The notes beneath the pieces are model-generated. The model did not search any database and was not told the DNA's origin. It saw only the letters and a program-made list of their open reading frames with translations. DNA of 64,000 nucleotides. It comes from an uncultured Alphaproteobacteria bacterium (lineage in GTDB: Bacteria > Pseudomonadota > Alphaproteobacteria > HIMB59). Below, piece by piece: positions 18,321-26,454 of this stretch. Location of the stretch: contig CABYRQ010000001.1 of NCBI GenBank assembly GCA_902521485.1, positions 310,001 through 374,000 of the forward strand, read 5' to 3'. Numbering within the stretch: the stretch's first letter is position 1; each line of letters opens with the position of its first letter. The position numbers were made by a program, and so were the translations under genes.

Positions 18321-18330
18321 CAGTTAACTG
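18321..18330. promoter_or_regulatory. 10-bp palindrome in the divergent promoter region, candidate operator
   Basis: CAGTTAACTG is a perfect palindrome between the leftward isomerase gene and the rightward ABC-transporter unit. A TATAAT-like sequence for the leftward unit overlaps its left side. It could be a repressor site controlling one or both units; no regulator gene is adjacent. Confidence 0.35.
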
Positions 18331-18390
18331 CTATTTAAAATGTTTTTAAAATTATGAATAATCTGCATTTATAAATATGTAAAAAGACTG

Positions 18391-18396
18391 TATAAT
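18391..18396 (+). promoter_or_regulatory. candidate -10 box (TATAAT) of the ABC-transporter operon
   Basis: TATAAT preceded by TG lies 37 bases before the ATG at 18433. The -35 region about 17 bases upstream is poor (TTTATA), so the promoter may depend on the TG extension or on an activator. The mRNA leader would be about 30 bases and carries AAAGAGGAGG before the start. Confidence 0.5.
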
Positions 18397-18432
18397 CAGC
18401 CAGTTTTGTTATTAAAGAGGAGGAATAATAAC

Positions 18433-19743
18433 ATGAGAAAAATACTATCTGTATTTCTAGTTCCTGTTTTTGCCTTACTTTTTTCTTTGAATGCTAAATC
18501 TGAGTCTTTGACTTTGGGCTGGGCCGCTTGGGATCCTGCTAATGCCTTACAAGAATTAAGTAAAGAATTTACAGCTGAAACAGGTGTTGAAATGAACTTC
18601 GAATTTGTGCCATGGCCAAATTTTGCTGAGAGAATGCTTAATGAGTTAAATAACCAAGGTAAAACTTTTGACTTGTTAATTGGTGATTCACAGTGGATTG
18701 GACAAGGAGCCGAATATGGTCACTATGTTAAGTTAAATGATTTCTTTGATGCCAATGGAATTTCAATGGATGATTTTAACCCAGCAACTGTTTACGCATA
18801 TTCAACATGGCCAAAAGGATCACCTAACTATTACGCTCTTCCAGCAATGGGTGATGCTTTAGCATGGGCTTATCGAAAAGACTGGTTTGATAGACCAGAG
18901 CTTCAAGCTGAATTTAAAAGTAAGCATGGATATGATCTAGGTGTTCCAAAAACTTGGGATGAGTTATATGACATGTGTACTTTCTTCCAAGGAAGAGAAA
19001 TTGATGGACAAGTAAGATACGGTGCAGCTATCAATACAGAGCGTGGATCTGAAGGTATCACCATGGGTGTAACAGCAGCCATGTATGCATGGGGTATGCA
19101 GTATGAAAATCCTGATAACCCATACGAGATGGACGGTTACTTCAACTCAGATGCTTCTGTAGAGGCTGTTGAATTTTATAGAAAAATGTACGAAGATTGT
19201 GCACCTCCAGGGCACTCAGATGCTTATATGGTCGCAAATCTTGATGCATATAAATCAGGACAGGTTGCATTTCAAATGAACTGGTATGCTTTCTGGCCTG
19301 GCGTTTCTAAAGAAGACAGTGACGGAAGAGTTTCTGGTTTCTTTGCTAACCCATGTCAAAACGTATGTGCAGCTACTCTTGGTGGTCAAGGTATCTCAGT
19401 TGTGAGTTACTCTGATAAACAAGACTTGGCTCTTGAATACATGAAGTGGTTTGCAAAGCCAGATATTCAACAAAAATGGTGGGATTTAGGAGGATATTCA
19501 TGTCATATGGATGTTCTTGGATCACCTGATTTCGTTGACTCAGCTGTTTATGCACAAGGCTTCCTTGACTCAATGGGCATCGTCAAAGACTTTTGGCAAG
19601 AGCCTACATTTGTTGAATTAATGCTTCCAATGCAGGAGAGAATTCATGACTACGTTGTGAATGGAAAAGGTTCTGCAAAAGACGCATTAGACAAAATCAT
19701 TGATGATTGGACTGAAGTCTTCGAAGACGACGGTAAAATTTAA
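18433..19743 (+). CDS. ABC transporter extracellular solute-binding protein (sugar/polyol type)
   Basis: Periplasmic binding protein, 436 residues. The ATG at 18433 is chosen because a near-perfect Shine-Dalgarno (AAAGAGGAGG) stands before it and the signal peptide starts there: basic MRKI, hydrophobic core to about residue 20, likely cleavage near NAKSES. The mature part starts LTLGWAAWDPANALQEL and resembles family-1 sugar-binding proteins (ETGVEMNFEFVPWPNF, then DLLIGDSQWIG). It carries many tryptophans and aromatic residues suited to sugar rings or polyols. It leads an operon of two permeases, two ATPases and DhaL/DhaK, so its ligand probably ends as a substrate for the kinase. Confidence 0.9.
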   Translation: MRKILSVFLVPVFALLFSLNAKSESLTLGWAAWDPANALQELSKEFTAETGVEMNFEFVPWPNFAERMLNELNNQGKTFDLLIGDSQWIGQGAEYGHYVKLNDFFDANGISMDDFNPATVYAYSTWPKGSPNYYALPAMGDALAWAYRKDWFDRPELQAEFKSKHGYDLGVPKTWDELYDMCTFFQGREIDGQVRYGAAINTERGSEGITMGVTAAMYAWGMQYENPDNPYEMDGYFNSDASVEAVEFYRKMYEDCAPPGHSDAYMVANLDAYKSGQVAFQMNWYAFWPGVSKEDSDGRVSGFFANPCQNVCAATLGGQGISVVSYSDKQDLALEYMKWFAKPDIQQKWWDLGGYSCHMDVLGSPDFVDSAVYAQGFLDSMGIVKDFWQEPTFVELMLPMQERIHDYVVNGKGSAKDALDKIIDDWTEVFEDDGKI

Positions 19744-19760
19744 TCACTAAATTAATATAA

Positions 19761-19782
19761 AGGGTGGGATTAATCCCACCCT
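19761..19782 (+). terminator. 22-bp perfect palindrome, hairpin between binding-protein and permease genes
   Basis: AGGGTGGGATTAATCCCACC continues with CT to give a fully palindromic 22-mer, 17 bases after the binding-protein stop. As RNA it makes a GC-rich stem of about nine pairs. There is no U-tract after it, so it fits a partial terminator or an mRNA-stabilising hairpin that keeps the binding protein more abundant than the permeases. Confidence 0.75.
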
Positions 19783-19798
19783 TCAATCTAAAACATAT

Positions 19799-20701
19799 AT
19801 GAAAAGTGCTGTTAAAAAGTTCAAAGGCTTATCTGATAAAGCAATAGCCTGGATTTTCATAGCACCAACTTTAATTCTATTACTTGCAATAAATATTTAT
19901 CCTCTCATCTATGCCATAAGAATGTCATTCACCAATTTTTATGCCAATAAAATAGGTAGAGAAGTAAAATTTGTGGGTTTAAAAAACTATAAAAAGATTT
20001 TAGGAAAAGAAGAGATATGGGAAAAGATGCAGATAACTGCCCACTTCGTTTGTTGGACATTAGTCTTACAAGCATTAATTGGATTGGGTCTTGCTCTTCT
20101 TTTAAATAAAAAATTTAAAGGCAATGAACTACTTACTACTTTAATAGTTTTACCAATGATGCTTTCCCCTGCAGTCGTAGGTGTATTTTGGACTTACTTA
20201 TATAATCCTCAAGTAGGTTTGTTTAATTACGTAGTTAATTTTTTCTATGACTTTGGTATTTTTGATATGATTGGTTCAAGCACTTTAGCCCCTTGGTCAA
20301 TTGTGATTGTCGATACATGGATGTGGACACCTTTTACCATGTTAATTTGTCTGGCAGGATTAAGATCAATCCCAAATTATTTGTATGAGGCTGCAGAAGT
20401 TGACAGAGCTAGTAAGTGGCAGCAATTTATCCATATAACATTGCCATCTGTCCTTCCTTTTCTACTTCTTGCATTATTATTTAGAGGGATCGAGAATTTC
20501 AAAATGTTTGATCTGGTCGCTGAGCTTACTTCAGGGGGTCCAGGATCGGCGACTGAACTAGCATCAATCAATTTAAAACGTGAAGCATTTGAAAAATGGA
20601 AAACAGGTTACAGCTCTGCTTTTGCTGTAATATTATTTGTCACCATATTCGGCTTTGGAAATGTGTATGTAAAAGTTATGAACAAAATTAAAGAGCGATA
20701 A
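19799..20701 (+). CDS. ABC transporter permease (MalF/UgpA type)
   Basis: Inner-membrane permease of a carbohydrate ABC importer, 300 residues, six helices. The N-terminal segment KAIAWIFIAPTLILLLAINIYPLIYAI is typical of MalF/UgpA permeases (only part quoted as a guide). The cytoplasmic EAA loop that docks on the ATPase is YEAAEVDRASKWQQFIHITLP (about 198-218), with the conserved EAA and glycine position replaced by a serine. It pairs with the next permease, which it overlaps by one base (TAATG). Confidence 0.92.
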   Translation: MKSAVKKFKGLSDKAIAWIFIAPTLILLLAINIYPLIYAIRMSFTNFYANKIGREVKFVGLKNYKKILGKEEIWEKMQITAHFVCWTLVLQALIGLGLALLLNKKFKGNELLTTLIVLPMMLSPAVVGVFWTYLYNPQVGLFNYVVNFFYDFGIFDMIGSSTLAPWSIVIVDTWMWTPFTMLICLAGLRSIPNYLYEAAEVDRASKWQQFIHITLPSVLPFLLLALLFRGIENFKMFDLVAELTSGGPGSATELASINLKREAFEKWKTGYSSAFAVILFVTIFGFGNVYVKVMNKIKER

Positions 20702-21645
20702 TGGACACTTCAAGATCACCACTAGAAGCAACAGGATTTTCAAGAAAATTAGCTGCCACTATCATCATCGTTTACATGATTGTAACCCTTATACCGATCA
20801 CATGGATGGTTGCTACAAGCTTTAAAAGTGTTGATAGTGCTATCTCTTACCCACCAGAGGTCTTTTTTGAACCATCTTTAGAGGGTTATGTGAATTTATT
20901 TACAAATCGATCAAGACAACCCAAGGATTATTTGGACTCTCTTCCACCACCAGATACATGGTATGAGGAGTTAGTTCGCAGTAGAGAAATGGTCATAACA
21001 GGTCCATCAAAATTTTTACCAAGGTATTCCAATTCTTTAATAATTGGATTTGGTGCCACATTCTTTTCGGTATTTTTAGGCTCCTTAGCTGCCTATGCTC
21101 TCTCAAGATTTAAAGTCCCACTGAAAGATGATTTATTATTTTTTATTTTATCTACGAGAATGTTCCCACCAATAGCAGTGGCAGTACCTATATTTATTAT
21201 GTACAGAAAACTTGGTCTCGGTGATACTCACGTTGGCATGATTATTCTGTATACAGTTGTAAATTTAAGTTTGTCAGTTTGGCTGTTAAAAGGCTTTATG
21301 GATGAGATACCGAGAGAGTATGAGGAGGCTGCGATGATAGATGGTTACTCTAGAATGCAAGCATTTTTTAAAGTAGTCCTTCCCCAAGCAACTACAGGTA
21401 TTGCAGCAACTGCAATTTTCTGCATGATATTTTCGTGGAATGAATATGCATTTGCTGTTTTACTAACACAATTTAATGCACAAACTGCACCACCATTTAT
21501 CCCAACTATTATAGGAGAGGGCGGTCTTGATTGGCCTGCTATTGGAGCAGGGACAACATTATTTTTAATCCCAGTGATGATATTTACAGTTGTATTGAGA
21601 AAGCATCTTCTAAGGGGAATAACATTCGGAGCGGTAAGAAAATAA
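20701..21645 (+). CDS. ABC transporter permease (MalG/UgpE type)
   Basis: Second permease of the importer, 314 residues, six helices. The EAA loop is YEEAAMIDGYSRMQAFFKVV, with the family order EEAA-x3-G, followed by LPQATTGIAATAIFCMIFSWNEYAFA, which carries the conserved WNEY (quoted in two parts). A hydrophilic periplasmic loop at about 55-100 rich in Pro and Asp is longer than in MalG. The start and stop each overlap the neighbouring gene by one base, showing tight translational coupling along this operon. Confidence 0.92.
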   Translation: MDTSRSPLEATGFSRKLAATIIIVYMIVTLIPITWMVATSFKSVDSAISYPPEVFFEPSLEGYVNLFTNRSRQPKDYLDSLPPPDTWYEELVRSREMVITGPSKFLPRYSNSLIIGFGATFFSVFLGSLAAYALSRFKVPLKDDLLFFILSTRMFPPIAVAVPIFIMYRKLGLGDTHVGMIILYTVVNLSLSVWLLKGFMDEIPREYEEAAMIDGYSRMQAFFKVVLPQATTGIAATAIFCMIFSWNEYAFAVLLTQFNAQTAPPFIPTIIGEGGLDWPAIGAGTTLFLIPVMIFTVVLRKHLLRGITFGAVRK

Positions 21646-21836
21646 TGGCTGAGAAAAAAAGTTTATTGAGAAGAATTTTTAGAAGATCCATTTGGGAAAA
21701 TGCATCAACTGTTTTAATTTTATTGGGTGTATTTATGCTGATGCAGCCTTTTGCTATGTGGATGTACACATATTCCTTTATCGTTATTTTGGTGGGAACT
21801 ATCGGATTTGTAATCACAAGTCATTTCCCAGATTAG
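21645..21836 (+). CDS. small two-helix membrane protein inside the ABC operon
   Basis: A 63-residue protein. It has a basic N-terminus (AEKKSLLRRIFRR), then two hydrophobic helices at about 20-38 and 42-58, and ends at HFPD. The start overlaps the MalG-type stop by one base (TAATG) and the ATPase gene begins two bases after its stop, so it is surely translated as part of the unit. Small membrane proteins also sit between permease and ATPase genes in two-ATPase glycerol-type (GlpSTPQ-like) transporters. I infer an accessory subunit, but do not recognise the family. Confidence 0.75.
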   Translation: MAEKKSLLRRIFRRSIWENASTVLILLGVFMLMQPFAMWMYTYSFIVILVGTIGFVITSHFPD

Positions 21837-21838
21837 CC

Positions 21839-22921
21839 ATGGCAGAAATAGAAATTAAAAATTTACATAAATCTTTTGGAGATTTCGTAGCAGTGAAAAA
21901 CTCCAATCTTATTATTGAAAATAAAGAATTCTTCGTTTTACTCGGTCCTTCAGGTTGTGGAAAAACTACCACTTTAAGAATGATTGCCGGTTTAGAGCTA
22001 CCAACTTCTGGAAATATATATTTGGATAAGGAAGATGTGGGCTATCTAAGGGCCTCCCAGCGAGATATAGCCTTTGTTTTTCAGCTTTTTGCACTCTATC
22101 CACATATGAATGTAAGAAATAATCTGGCTTTCCCACTGAAAATGCAAAAGCTCTCACGAAGCGAAGTAGATGCTAAAGTTCTGGAAGCTGCAAAGCTTCT
22201 CAGAATTGATCACTTATTAAAATCAAAAGTATCCTCTTTAGCAGGAGGTGATCGCCAACGTGTTGCACTTGGAAGAGCGCTAGTCAGAAGACCTAAAGCA
22301 TTTTTAATGGATGAACCTTTGGGCACACTTGATGCAGAATTTAGAGAATTAATGTGTTTGGAATTAAGAAAACTTCACGATGATATTGATGCAACTACAG
22401 TGTATGTAACACACGATCAACAAGAGGCAATGTCGATGGCTGATCGAATAGCTGTAATGAATGAGGGAGTTGTGTTGCAGGCAGACTCACCAAAAGTTAT
22501 TTATAATAAACCTAAAACAAAGTTTGTTGCCAATTTTATTGGATCCCCAGGAATGAATTTCATACCAATAAATGAAAAAATTTCTCCAAGTCAATCAAGT
22601 ATTAAATTATTAGACTCATCATTAAATATCCCTGAACAAAAAGAAGGAACAGACTCAAATGAAAATTTTTTAGGTGTAAGGCCAGAGAATTTAAAATTAG
22701 TTTCTGAAAATGGCGTAAAAGGTAATGTCTTTGGTGTTGAATATTTAGGTTCAAGAAAAATTCTTACAATTGAAACTCAACTTGGAAATATAAAAATTAG
22801 AGTTGATAGTGACACACAAGTTAATATTAATGAGCAAATTCAATTTGATACTCTTAATAATAATCAAATAATTTTTGATGGTTCAAATGATAAGGCACTT
22901 CAAAGTGAGTTTATGAGTTAA
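21839..22921 (+). CDS. ABC transporter ATPase 1 (MalK/UgpC/GlpS type, unusual signature)
   Basis: Nucleotide-binding subunit, 360 residues, start at ATG 21839 where the MAEIEIKNLHKSF beginning is typical. Walker A is GPSGCGKTT, Q-loop FVFQLFALYPHM, Walker B FLMDEPLGTLD and H-loop VTHDQ. The ABC signature reads SLAGGDRQRVALGRA instead of LSGGQ, with Ala for Ser and Asp for Gln. The C-terminal third is a TOBE-like regulatory domain (LGVRPENL). The next gene is a second, different ATPase with a normal signature, so the transporter probably uses an ATPase heterodimer, in which this subunit forms the weaker site. Confidence 0.9.
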   Translation: MAEIEIKNLHKSFGDFVAVKNSNLIIENKEFFVLLGPSGCGKTTTLRMIAGLELPTSGNIYLDKEDVGYLRASQRDIAFVFQLFALYPHMNVRNNLAFPLKMQKLSRSEVDAKVLEAAKLLRIDHLLKSKVSSLAGGDRQRVALGRALVRRPKAFLMDEPLGTLDAEFRELMCLELRKLHDDIDATTVYVTHDQQEAMSMADRIAVMNEGVVLQADSPKVIYNKPKTKFVANFIGSPGMNFIPINEKISPSQSSIKLLDSSLNIPEQKEGTDSNENFLGVRPENLKLVSENGVKGNVFGVEYLGSRKILTIETQLGNIKIRVDSDTQVNINEQIQFDTLNNNQIIFDGSNDKALQSEFMS

Positions 22922-23931
22922 TGTCTAAAGTAGAACTACAAAATATTACAAAAATATATGATAAAACTATAAAGGCTTTAGATGATATTAGCTTTACGGT
23001 AAATGATGGAGAGTTTTTTGTATTATTGGGTCCAACTGGTGCAGGTAAAACAACAACATTAAGATCAATAGCAGGTTTAGAAAAAATTGATAAAGGAAAG
23101 ATCCTTTTTGATGATGAAGATTTCTCACAAGCACAGCCTGCAGCTAGAGACACAGCGTTTGTATTTCAACAATACTCTTTATACCCTCATTACAAGGTTT
23201 ACGACAATTTAGCCTTTCCTCTTCGATCCCCTCTTAGAAAAATCCCAGAAGATAAGATTAGAGAAAAAGTCACAAAAATAGCGGAAATGCTGAAGATTTC
23301 AGCTAAATTAGATAACAAAGCTACTGAATTATCAGGGGGAGAAATGCAAAGAGTTGCGATAGGTCGTGCTTTAGTCAGAGACCCAAGTATATATTTAATG
23401 GATGAGCCTCTTTCATCCCTTGATGCAAAATTAAGGGAAAGTTTGAGAGTCGAACTGAAAAAAATCCAATTAAATTTAGGCTCCACAATTCTATACGTCA
23501 CACATGATCAAGCTGAAGCCACAACTATGGCAGATCGCATCGGAGTATTAGAAAATGGTAAAATCGCCCAGATTGATAAACCAGAAGATATATACAATAA
23601 TCCAAAATCTATTTATGTTGCAAATAGATTAGGCTCACCAAAAATTAATATTCTCAGCAGAACTACTTTAAATACTTCATCACCAGATAAAGCGAGTCAA
23701 CTTGGTTTAAGACCTGAGCACATTAAGATAGGAGAAGGTGAACTTTCAGGCTCAATTAAAACTGTTGAGTCTCTCGGTGCAGAAACTGTGGTAGAGTTAG
23801 ATTTTAATGGAGCAGAAATTTTATCCTTATATCAAGGAGCATTCCAAGGTCAAAAAGGTGACAAAGTAAATTTTGCAATAGATAAAAATAAAATTTTATT
23901 TTTTGACGAAAAAGGAATGAGCGTGCAATGA
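22921..23931 (+). CDS. ABC transporter ATPase 2 (MalK/UgpC/GlpT type)
   Basis: Second nucleotide-binding subunit, 336 residues. Walker A GPTGAGKTT, Q-loop FVFQQYSLYPHY, standard signature ELSGGEMQRVAIGRA, Walker B YLMDEPLSSLD and H-loop VTHDQ are all intact. A TOBE-like C-terminal domain follows (LGLRPEHIKIG). It overlaps ATPase 1 by one base and dhaL by four. Having two ATPases beside two permeases and one binding protein is the arrangement of the GlpSTPQV glycerol importer of rhizobia, which supports a small polyol or related substrate. Confidence 0.92.
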   Translation: MSKVELQNITKIYDKTIKALDDISFTVNDGEFFVLLGPTGAGKTTTLRSIAGLEKIDKGKILFDDEDFSQAQPAARDTAFVFQQYSLYPHYKVYDNLAFPLRSPLRKIPEDKIREKVTKIAEMLKISAKLDNKATELSGGEMQRVAIGRALVRDPSIYLMDEPLSSLDAKLRESLRVELKKIQLNLGSTILYVTHDQAEATTMADRIGVLENGKIAQIDKPEDIYNNPKSIYVANRLGSPKINILSRTTLNTSSPDKASQLGLRPEHIKIGEGELSGSIKTVESLGAETVVELDFNGAEILSLYQGAFQGQKGDKVNFAIDKNKILFFDEKGMSVQ

Positions 23932-24557
23932 GTGTTAATTTTTTAATCCATAGAGCAAAAGAAATTCAAGCTGTAATTGATGCAAATGCAGGTGAAATAG
24001 AAAAATTGGACCAAGAAATAGGAGATGGGGATCATATTTTTAATGTCCAAAGAGGGATCAAGCTGGTTATAGAATTAGAAGCTGTAATTAAAGATATGCC
24101 AATGTCTAAAGCTCTAAACCAAATAGCAATGAAAGTTTTATCTGGTATTGGTGGCTCATCTGGAGCCCTGTTTGGCACATTGTTTATGACCATGGCCAAA
24201 GGGAACGATATAGATAATGGTGTTGACTTTAAAAAGGCAATCGAAATTTTTGCAGATGGCGTGGAAGCTGTAAAACAAAGAGGTAAAGCAGATGTAGGTG
24301 AAAAAACAATGATGGATGTTCTCATACCTGTATCTAACTGCCTTAAAAAAGGTGTCGAGGATAACAAAGATGTTAAAGAGATACTTAAAGAAGCTATAGA
24401 AGTGGCGGAAAAAGGGATGTTTTCAACAAAAGATCTTTTAGCTACAAAAGGGAGAGCTTCTTTTTTAGGAGAGCGAGCCAAAGGTCATATCGATCCTGGA
24501 GCTAGGTCTTCACAATTAATGATAAAAACTGTCTGTGAGTCAGTGTTAAATAGTTAG
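23928..24557 (+). CDS. dhaL: dihydroxyacetone kinase subunit DhaL
   Basis: Nucleotide-binding subunit of a DhaK-type kinase, 209 residues. The metal/ADP-site motif is IGDGDHIFNVQRG (about 32-44), with Ile where most members have Gly. GIGGSSGALFGTLF forms the phosphate loop, and ATKGRASFLGERAKGHIDPG is the conserved C-terminal stretch. In E. coli DhaL carries ADP and is rephosphorylated by DhaM; here no dhaM is nearby. It overlaps ATPase 2 by four bases and is followed after nine bases by dhaK, with a Shine-Dalgarno (TAGGAGG) between. Confidence 0.93.
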   Translation: MSVNFLIHRAKEIQAVIDANAGEIEKLDQEIGDGDHIFNVQRGIKLVIELEAVIKDMPMSKALNQIAMKVLSGIGGSSGALFGTLFMTMAKGNDIDNGVDFKKAIEIFADGVEAVKQRGKADVGEKTMMDVLIPVSNCLKKGVEDNKDVKEILKEAIEVAEKGMFSTKDLLATKGRASFLGERAKGHIDPGARSSQLMIKTVCESVLNS

Positions 24558-24566
24558 GAGGATACT

Positions 24567-25559
24567 ATGAAAAAATTTATGAATTCAGCGGATGATTTTC
24601 TAAAGGAGAGTTTGCAAGGTTTTGGTGCTGCGCATCAAGATATTGTTAACTGCCACTACGACCCCAACTTCATCACCAGAGCCACTCCCACAAAAGAGGG
24701 AAAAGTAGCTCTGATCAGTGGAGGAGGGAGTGGACACGAACCCATGCATGGTGGCTTAGTCGGCTATGGTATGCTGGATGCAGCCTGCCCTGGATTTGTT
24801 TTTTCATCACCCACACCTGATCAAATGTTAGCTGCTGCTGAAAAAGTAGACAGCGGAGCTGGAGTTTTATTTATCGTTAAAAACTATTCTGGAGATGTGA
24901 TGAATTTCCAAATGGCAGCTGAGATGATGCAAGGTCCAAATGAGTCTGTATTGACAAATGATGATGTTGCTGTGGAGGACTCTTCATTTACAACTGGTAG
25001 AAGAGGTGTTGCTGCTACTGTTGTTGTTGAAAAAATAGTTGGTTCTTTAGCTGAGCATGGAGGTAGCTTACAAGAATGTAAAGCCTTAGGGGATAAGGTA
25101 AATAAAAATTCAGGTTCTATGGGAGTTGCATTTTCAAGCTGCACTGTCCCAGCTGCAGGAAAACCAAATTTTGATATAGGTGATGATGAAATGGAATTTG
25201 GTGTTGGAATTCATGGTGAACCTGGAAGAAGAAGAGATAAAATGAAATCTGCGCAAGAGATTACAAACGAGTTGTTAGAAGCAATTAACGAGGACTTAAA
25301 GTCTGAGGCAAATGAAGAAATTCTTTTATTCGTCAATGGTATGGGAGGTACTCCTTTAACAGAGCTATACCTAATATATGACAACGCTAAAAATATGTTA
25401 GACAAAAAAAATATAAAGATATCTAGGTCTCTTGTTGGAAATTATTGTACTTCTCTTGAGATGCAAGGTGCCTCTATTACTCTTACAAAGCTTGACGAAG
25501 AGCTTTTAAAGCATTGGGACTCATCTGTTCACACAGCAGCTATGAGATGGGGTGTCTAA
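24567..25559 (+). CDS. dhaK: dihydroxyacetone kinase subunit DhaK
   Basis: Substrate-binding subunit, 330 residues, usual length 330-356. SGGGSGHEPMHGGLVG (51-66) forms the substrate pocket. His216 in VGIHGEPGRRR is the residue that binds dihydroxyacetone covalently as a hemiaminal. Together with DhaL it phosphorylates dihydroxyacetone or a related short ketose such as erythrulose. The direct operon with an ABC importer suggests that the imported sugar or polyol yields its substrate. The last gene of the operon, it is followed by an intrinsic terminator. Confidence 0.94.
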   Translation: MKKFMNSADDFLKESLQGFGAAHQDIVNCHYDPNFITRATPTKEGKVALISGGGSGHEPMHGGLVGYGMLDAACPGFVFSSPTPDQMLAAAEKVDSGAGVLFIVKNYSGDVMNFQMAAEMMQGPNESVLTNDDVAVEDSSFTTGRRGVAATVVVEKIVGSLAEHGGSLQECKALGDKVNKNSGSMGVAFSSCTVPAAGKPNFDIGDDEMEFGVGIHGEPGRRRDKMKSAQEITNELLEAINEDLKSEANEEILLFVNGMGGTPLTELYLIYDNAKNMLDKKNIKISRSLVGNYCTSLEMQGASITLTKLDEELLKHWDSSVHTAAMRWGV

Positions 25560-25566
25560 AAACCAT

Positions 25567-25600
25567 AAAGCCTTTAGATCTGTCTAAAGGCTTTTATATT
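25567..25600 (+). terminator. intrinsic terminator of the ABC/dhaLK operon
   Basis: AAAGCCTTTAGA and TCTAAAGGCTTT form a 12-bp stem with loop TCTG, followed by TTATATTTG. The A-run before and T-run after make it usable from both sides, so it may also end the leftward gene at 25620. Confidence 0.88.
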
Positions 25601-25619
25601 TGTCTGATCACATTCATCA

Positions 25620-25907
25620 TTAGTGATTATGATGATCTAATGTAACCTCGCCAACTACTGTCTCGACTGAGACCCTATTTTCTATATTAGTATTTAATCT
25701 TTTTTCCCGTGCAGCATCTGCAGCTTTCATAGTTTCAGCATCAGGATAAATTGTAACTGCCATTAATGTAACATCATCGATTCTAATGCCAATTAACTGA
25801 CTTGCTTGTGGGAATTCTGTTGGTGCACTTTGTACGTACCCTTGTGTTTGTTCGTCAGCTGCCTCCTTTGAGTCCATTTTTACTGTTGTTACTCTTGCTA
25901 TACTCAT
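25620..25907 (-). CDS. small protein of unknown function, possibly ABM-like fold
   Basis: A 95-residue soluble protein with a very good ribosome site (AAGGAGG, seven bases before the ATG). It starts with a beta strand (SIARVTTVKM), then an acidic Gln-rich helix, a strand region (IGIRIDDVTLMAVTIYPDAETMKAADAAREKR) and a His-rich end (LDHHNH). The strand-helix pattern is like small dimeric alpha/beta-barrel (antibiotic biosynthesis monooxygenase type) proteins, but this is weak. It stands alone and convergent to dhaK, about 365 bases from tRNA-Ala. Confidence 0.65.
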   Translation of the reverse strand: MSIARVTTVKMDSKEAADEQTQGYVQSAPTEFPQASQLIGIRIDDVTLMAVTIYPDAETMKAADAAREKRLNTNIENRVSVETVVGEVTLDHHNH

Positions 25908-26049
25908 TTATTAACCTCCTTAGTTGTGAGCTAAATAATTTAGTTCTTAGTCAAGAGTACACTCTATTAACAATTAAATTAAATATTTTATAGACTAATT
26001 GACCTGACTATTTTGCATATCAAAAGATAAAATAATTTTTGTTAGATAA

Positions 26050-26256
26050 TTAGCTATAGAAGTATATTAAGAAGCCGAAAATAAAAATAAAAATTAAAAA
26101 ATAGCTAATTGCTGATTTTTTAAAGTATATCTCTGATTTAAACAGAATATTAAATATTTTATAGCTAGCAAATATTACTAGTGCTATTACGGCTAGAGTA
26201 ATAAGCCATGTTCCTAAAAAATTAATTGAAAAAAGTTTATCTAAGTTTTGTTCCAT
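26050..26256 (-). CDS. small two-helix membrane protein downstream of tRNA-Ala
   Basis: A 68-residue protein with hydrophobic helices at about 12-35 and 47-67 and a charged middle (FKSEIYFKKS). I recognise no family. Its ATG is 15 bases after the 3' end of tRNA-Ala on the same strand, so it is probably made from a transcript processed at the tRNA end. The base composition and amino-acid use (Ile, Phe, Lys) match ordinary AT-driven coding, so it could be a chance frame, but the pair of clear membrane helices makes a real gene more likely. Confidence 0.45.
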   Translation of the reverse strand: MEQNLDKLFSINFLGTWLITLAVIALVIFASYKIFNILFKSEIYFKKSAISYFLIFIFIFGFLIYFYS

Positions 26257-26271
26257 TTTTTAATTTTACCT

Positions 26272-26347
26272 TGGTGGAGCCAAGGGGGATCGAACCCCTG
26301 ACCTCTACGCTGCCAGCGTAGCGCTCTCCCAGCTGAGCTATGGCCCC
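26272..26347 (-). tRNA. tRNA-Ala (anticodon GGC)
   Basis: The reverse complement begins GGGGCCATAGCTCAGCTGGG and ends GGCTCCACCA with an encoded CCA. The cloverleaf is complete: acceptor GGGGCCA/TGGCTCC, D-arm with AGCTCAGCTGGGAGAGC, anticodon stem CTACG/CGTAG with loop CTGGCAG, and T-arm AGGGGTTCGATCCCCCT. Anticodon GGC reads alanine codons GCC/GCU. Confidence 0.97.
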
Positions 26348-26454
26348 AATCATGCGTAGAATAAGCATAATAGAGTATTCGGAATATATCACAAATAAAA
26401 TTACCGACGTTTTTAACAAAGAAAATGTTATGATAATTGATAGAAAGGATAACT

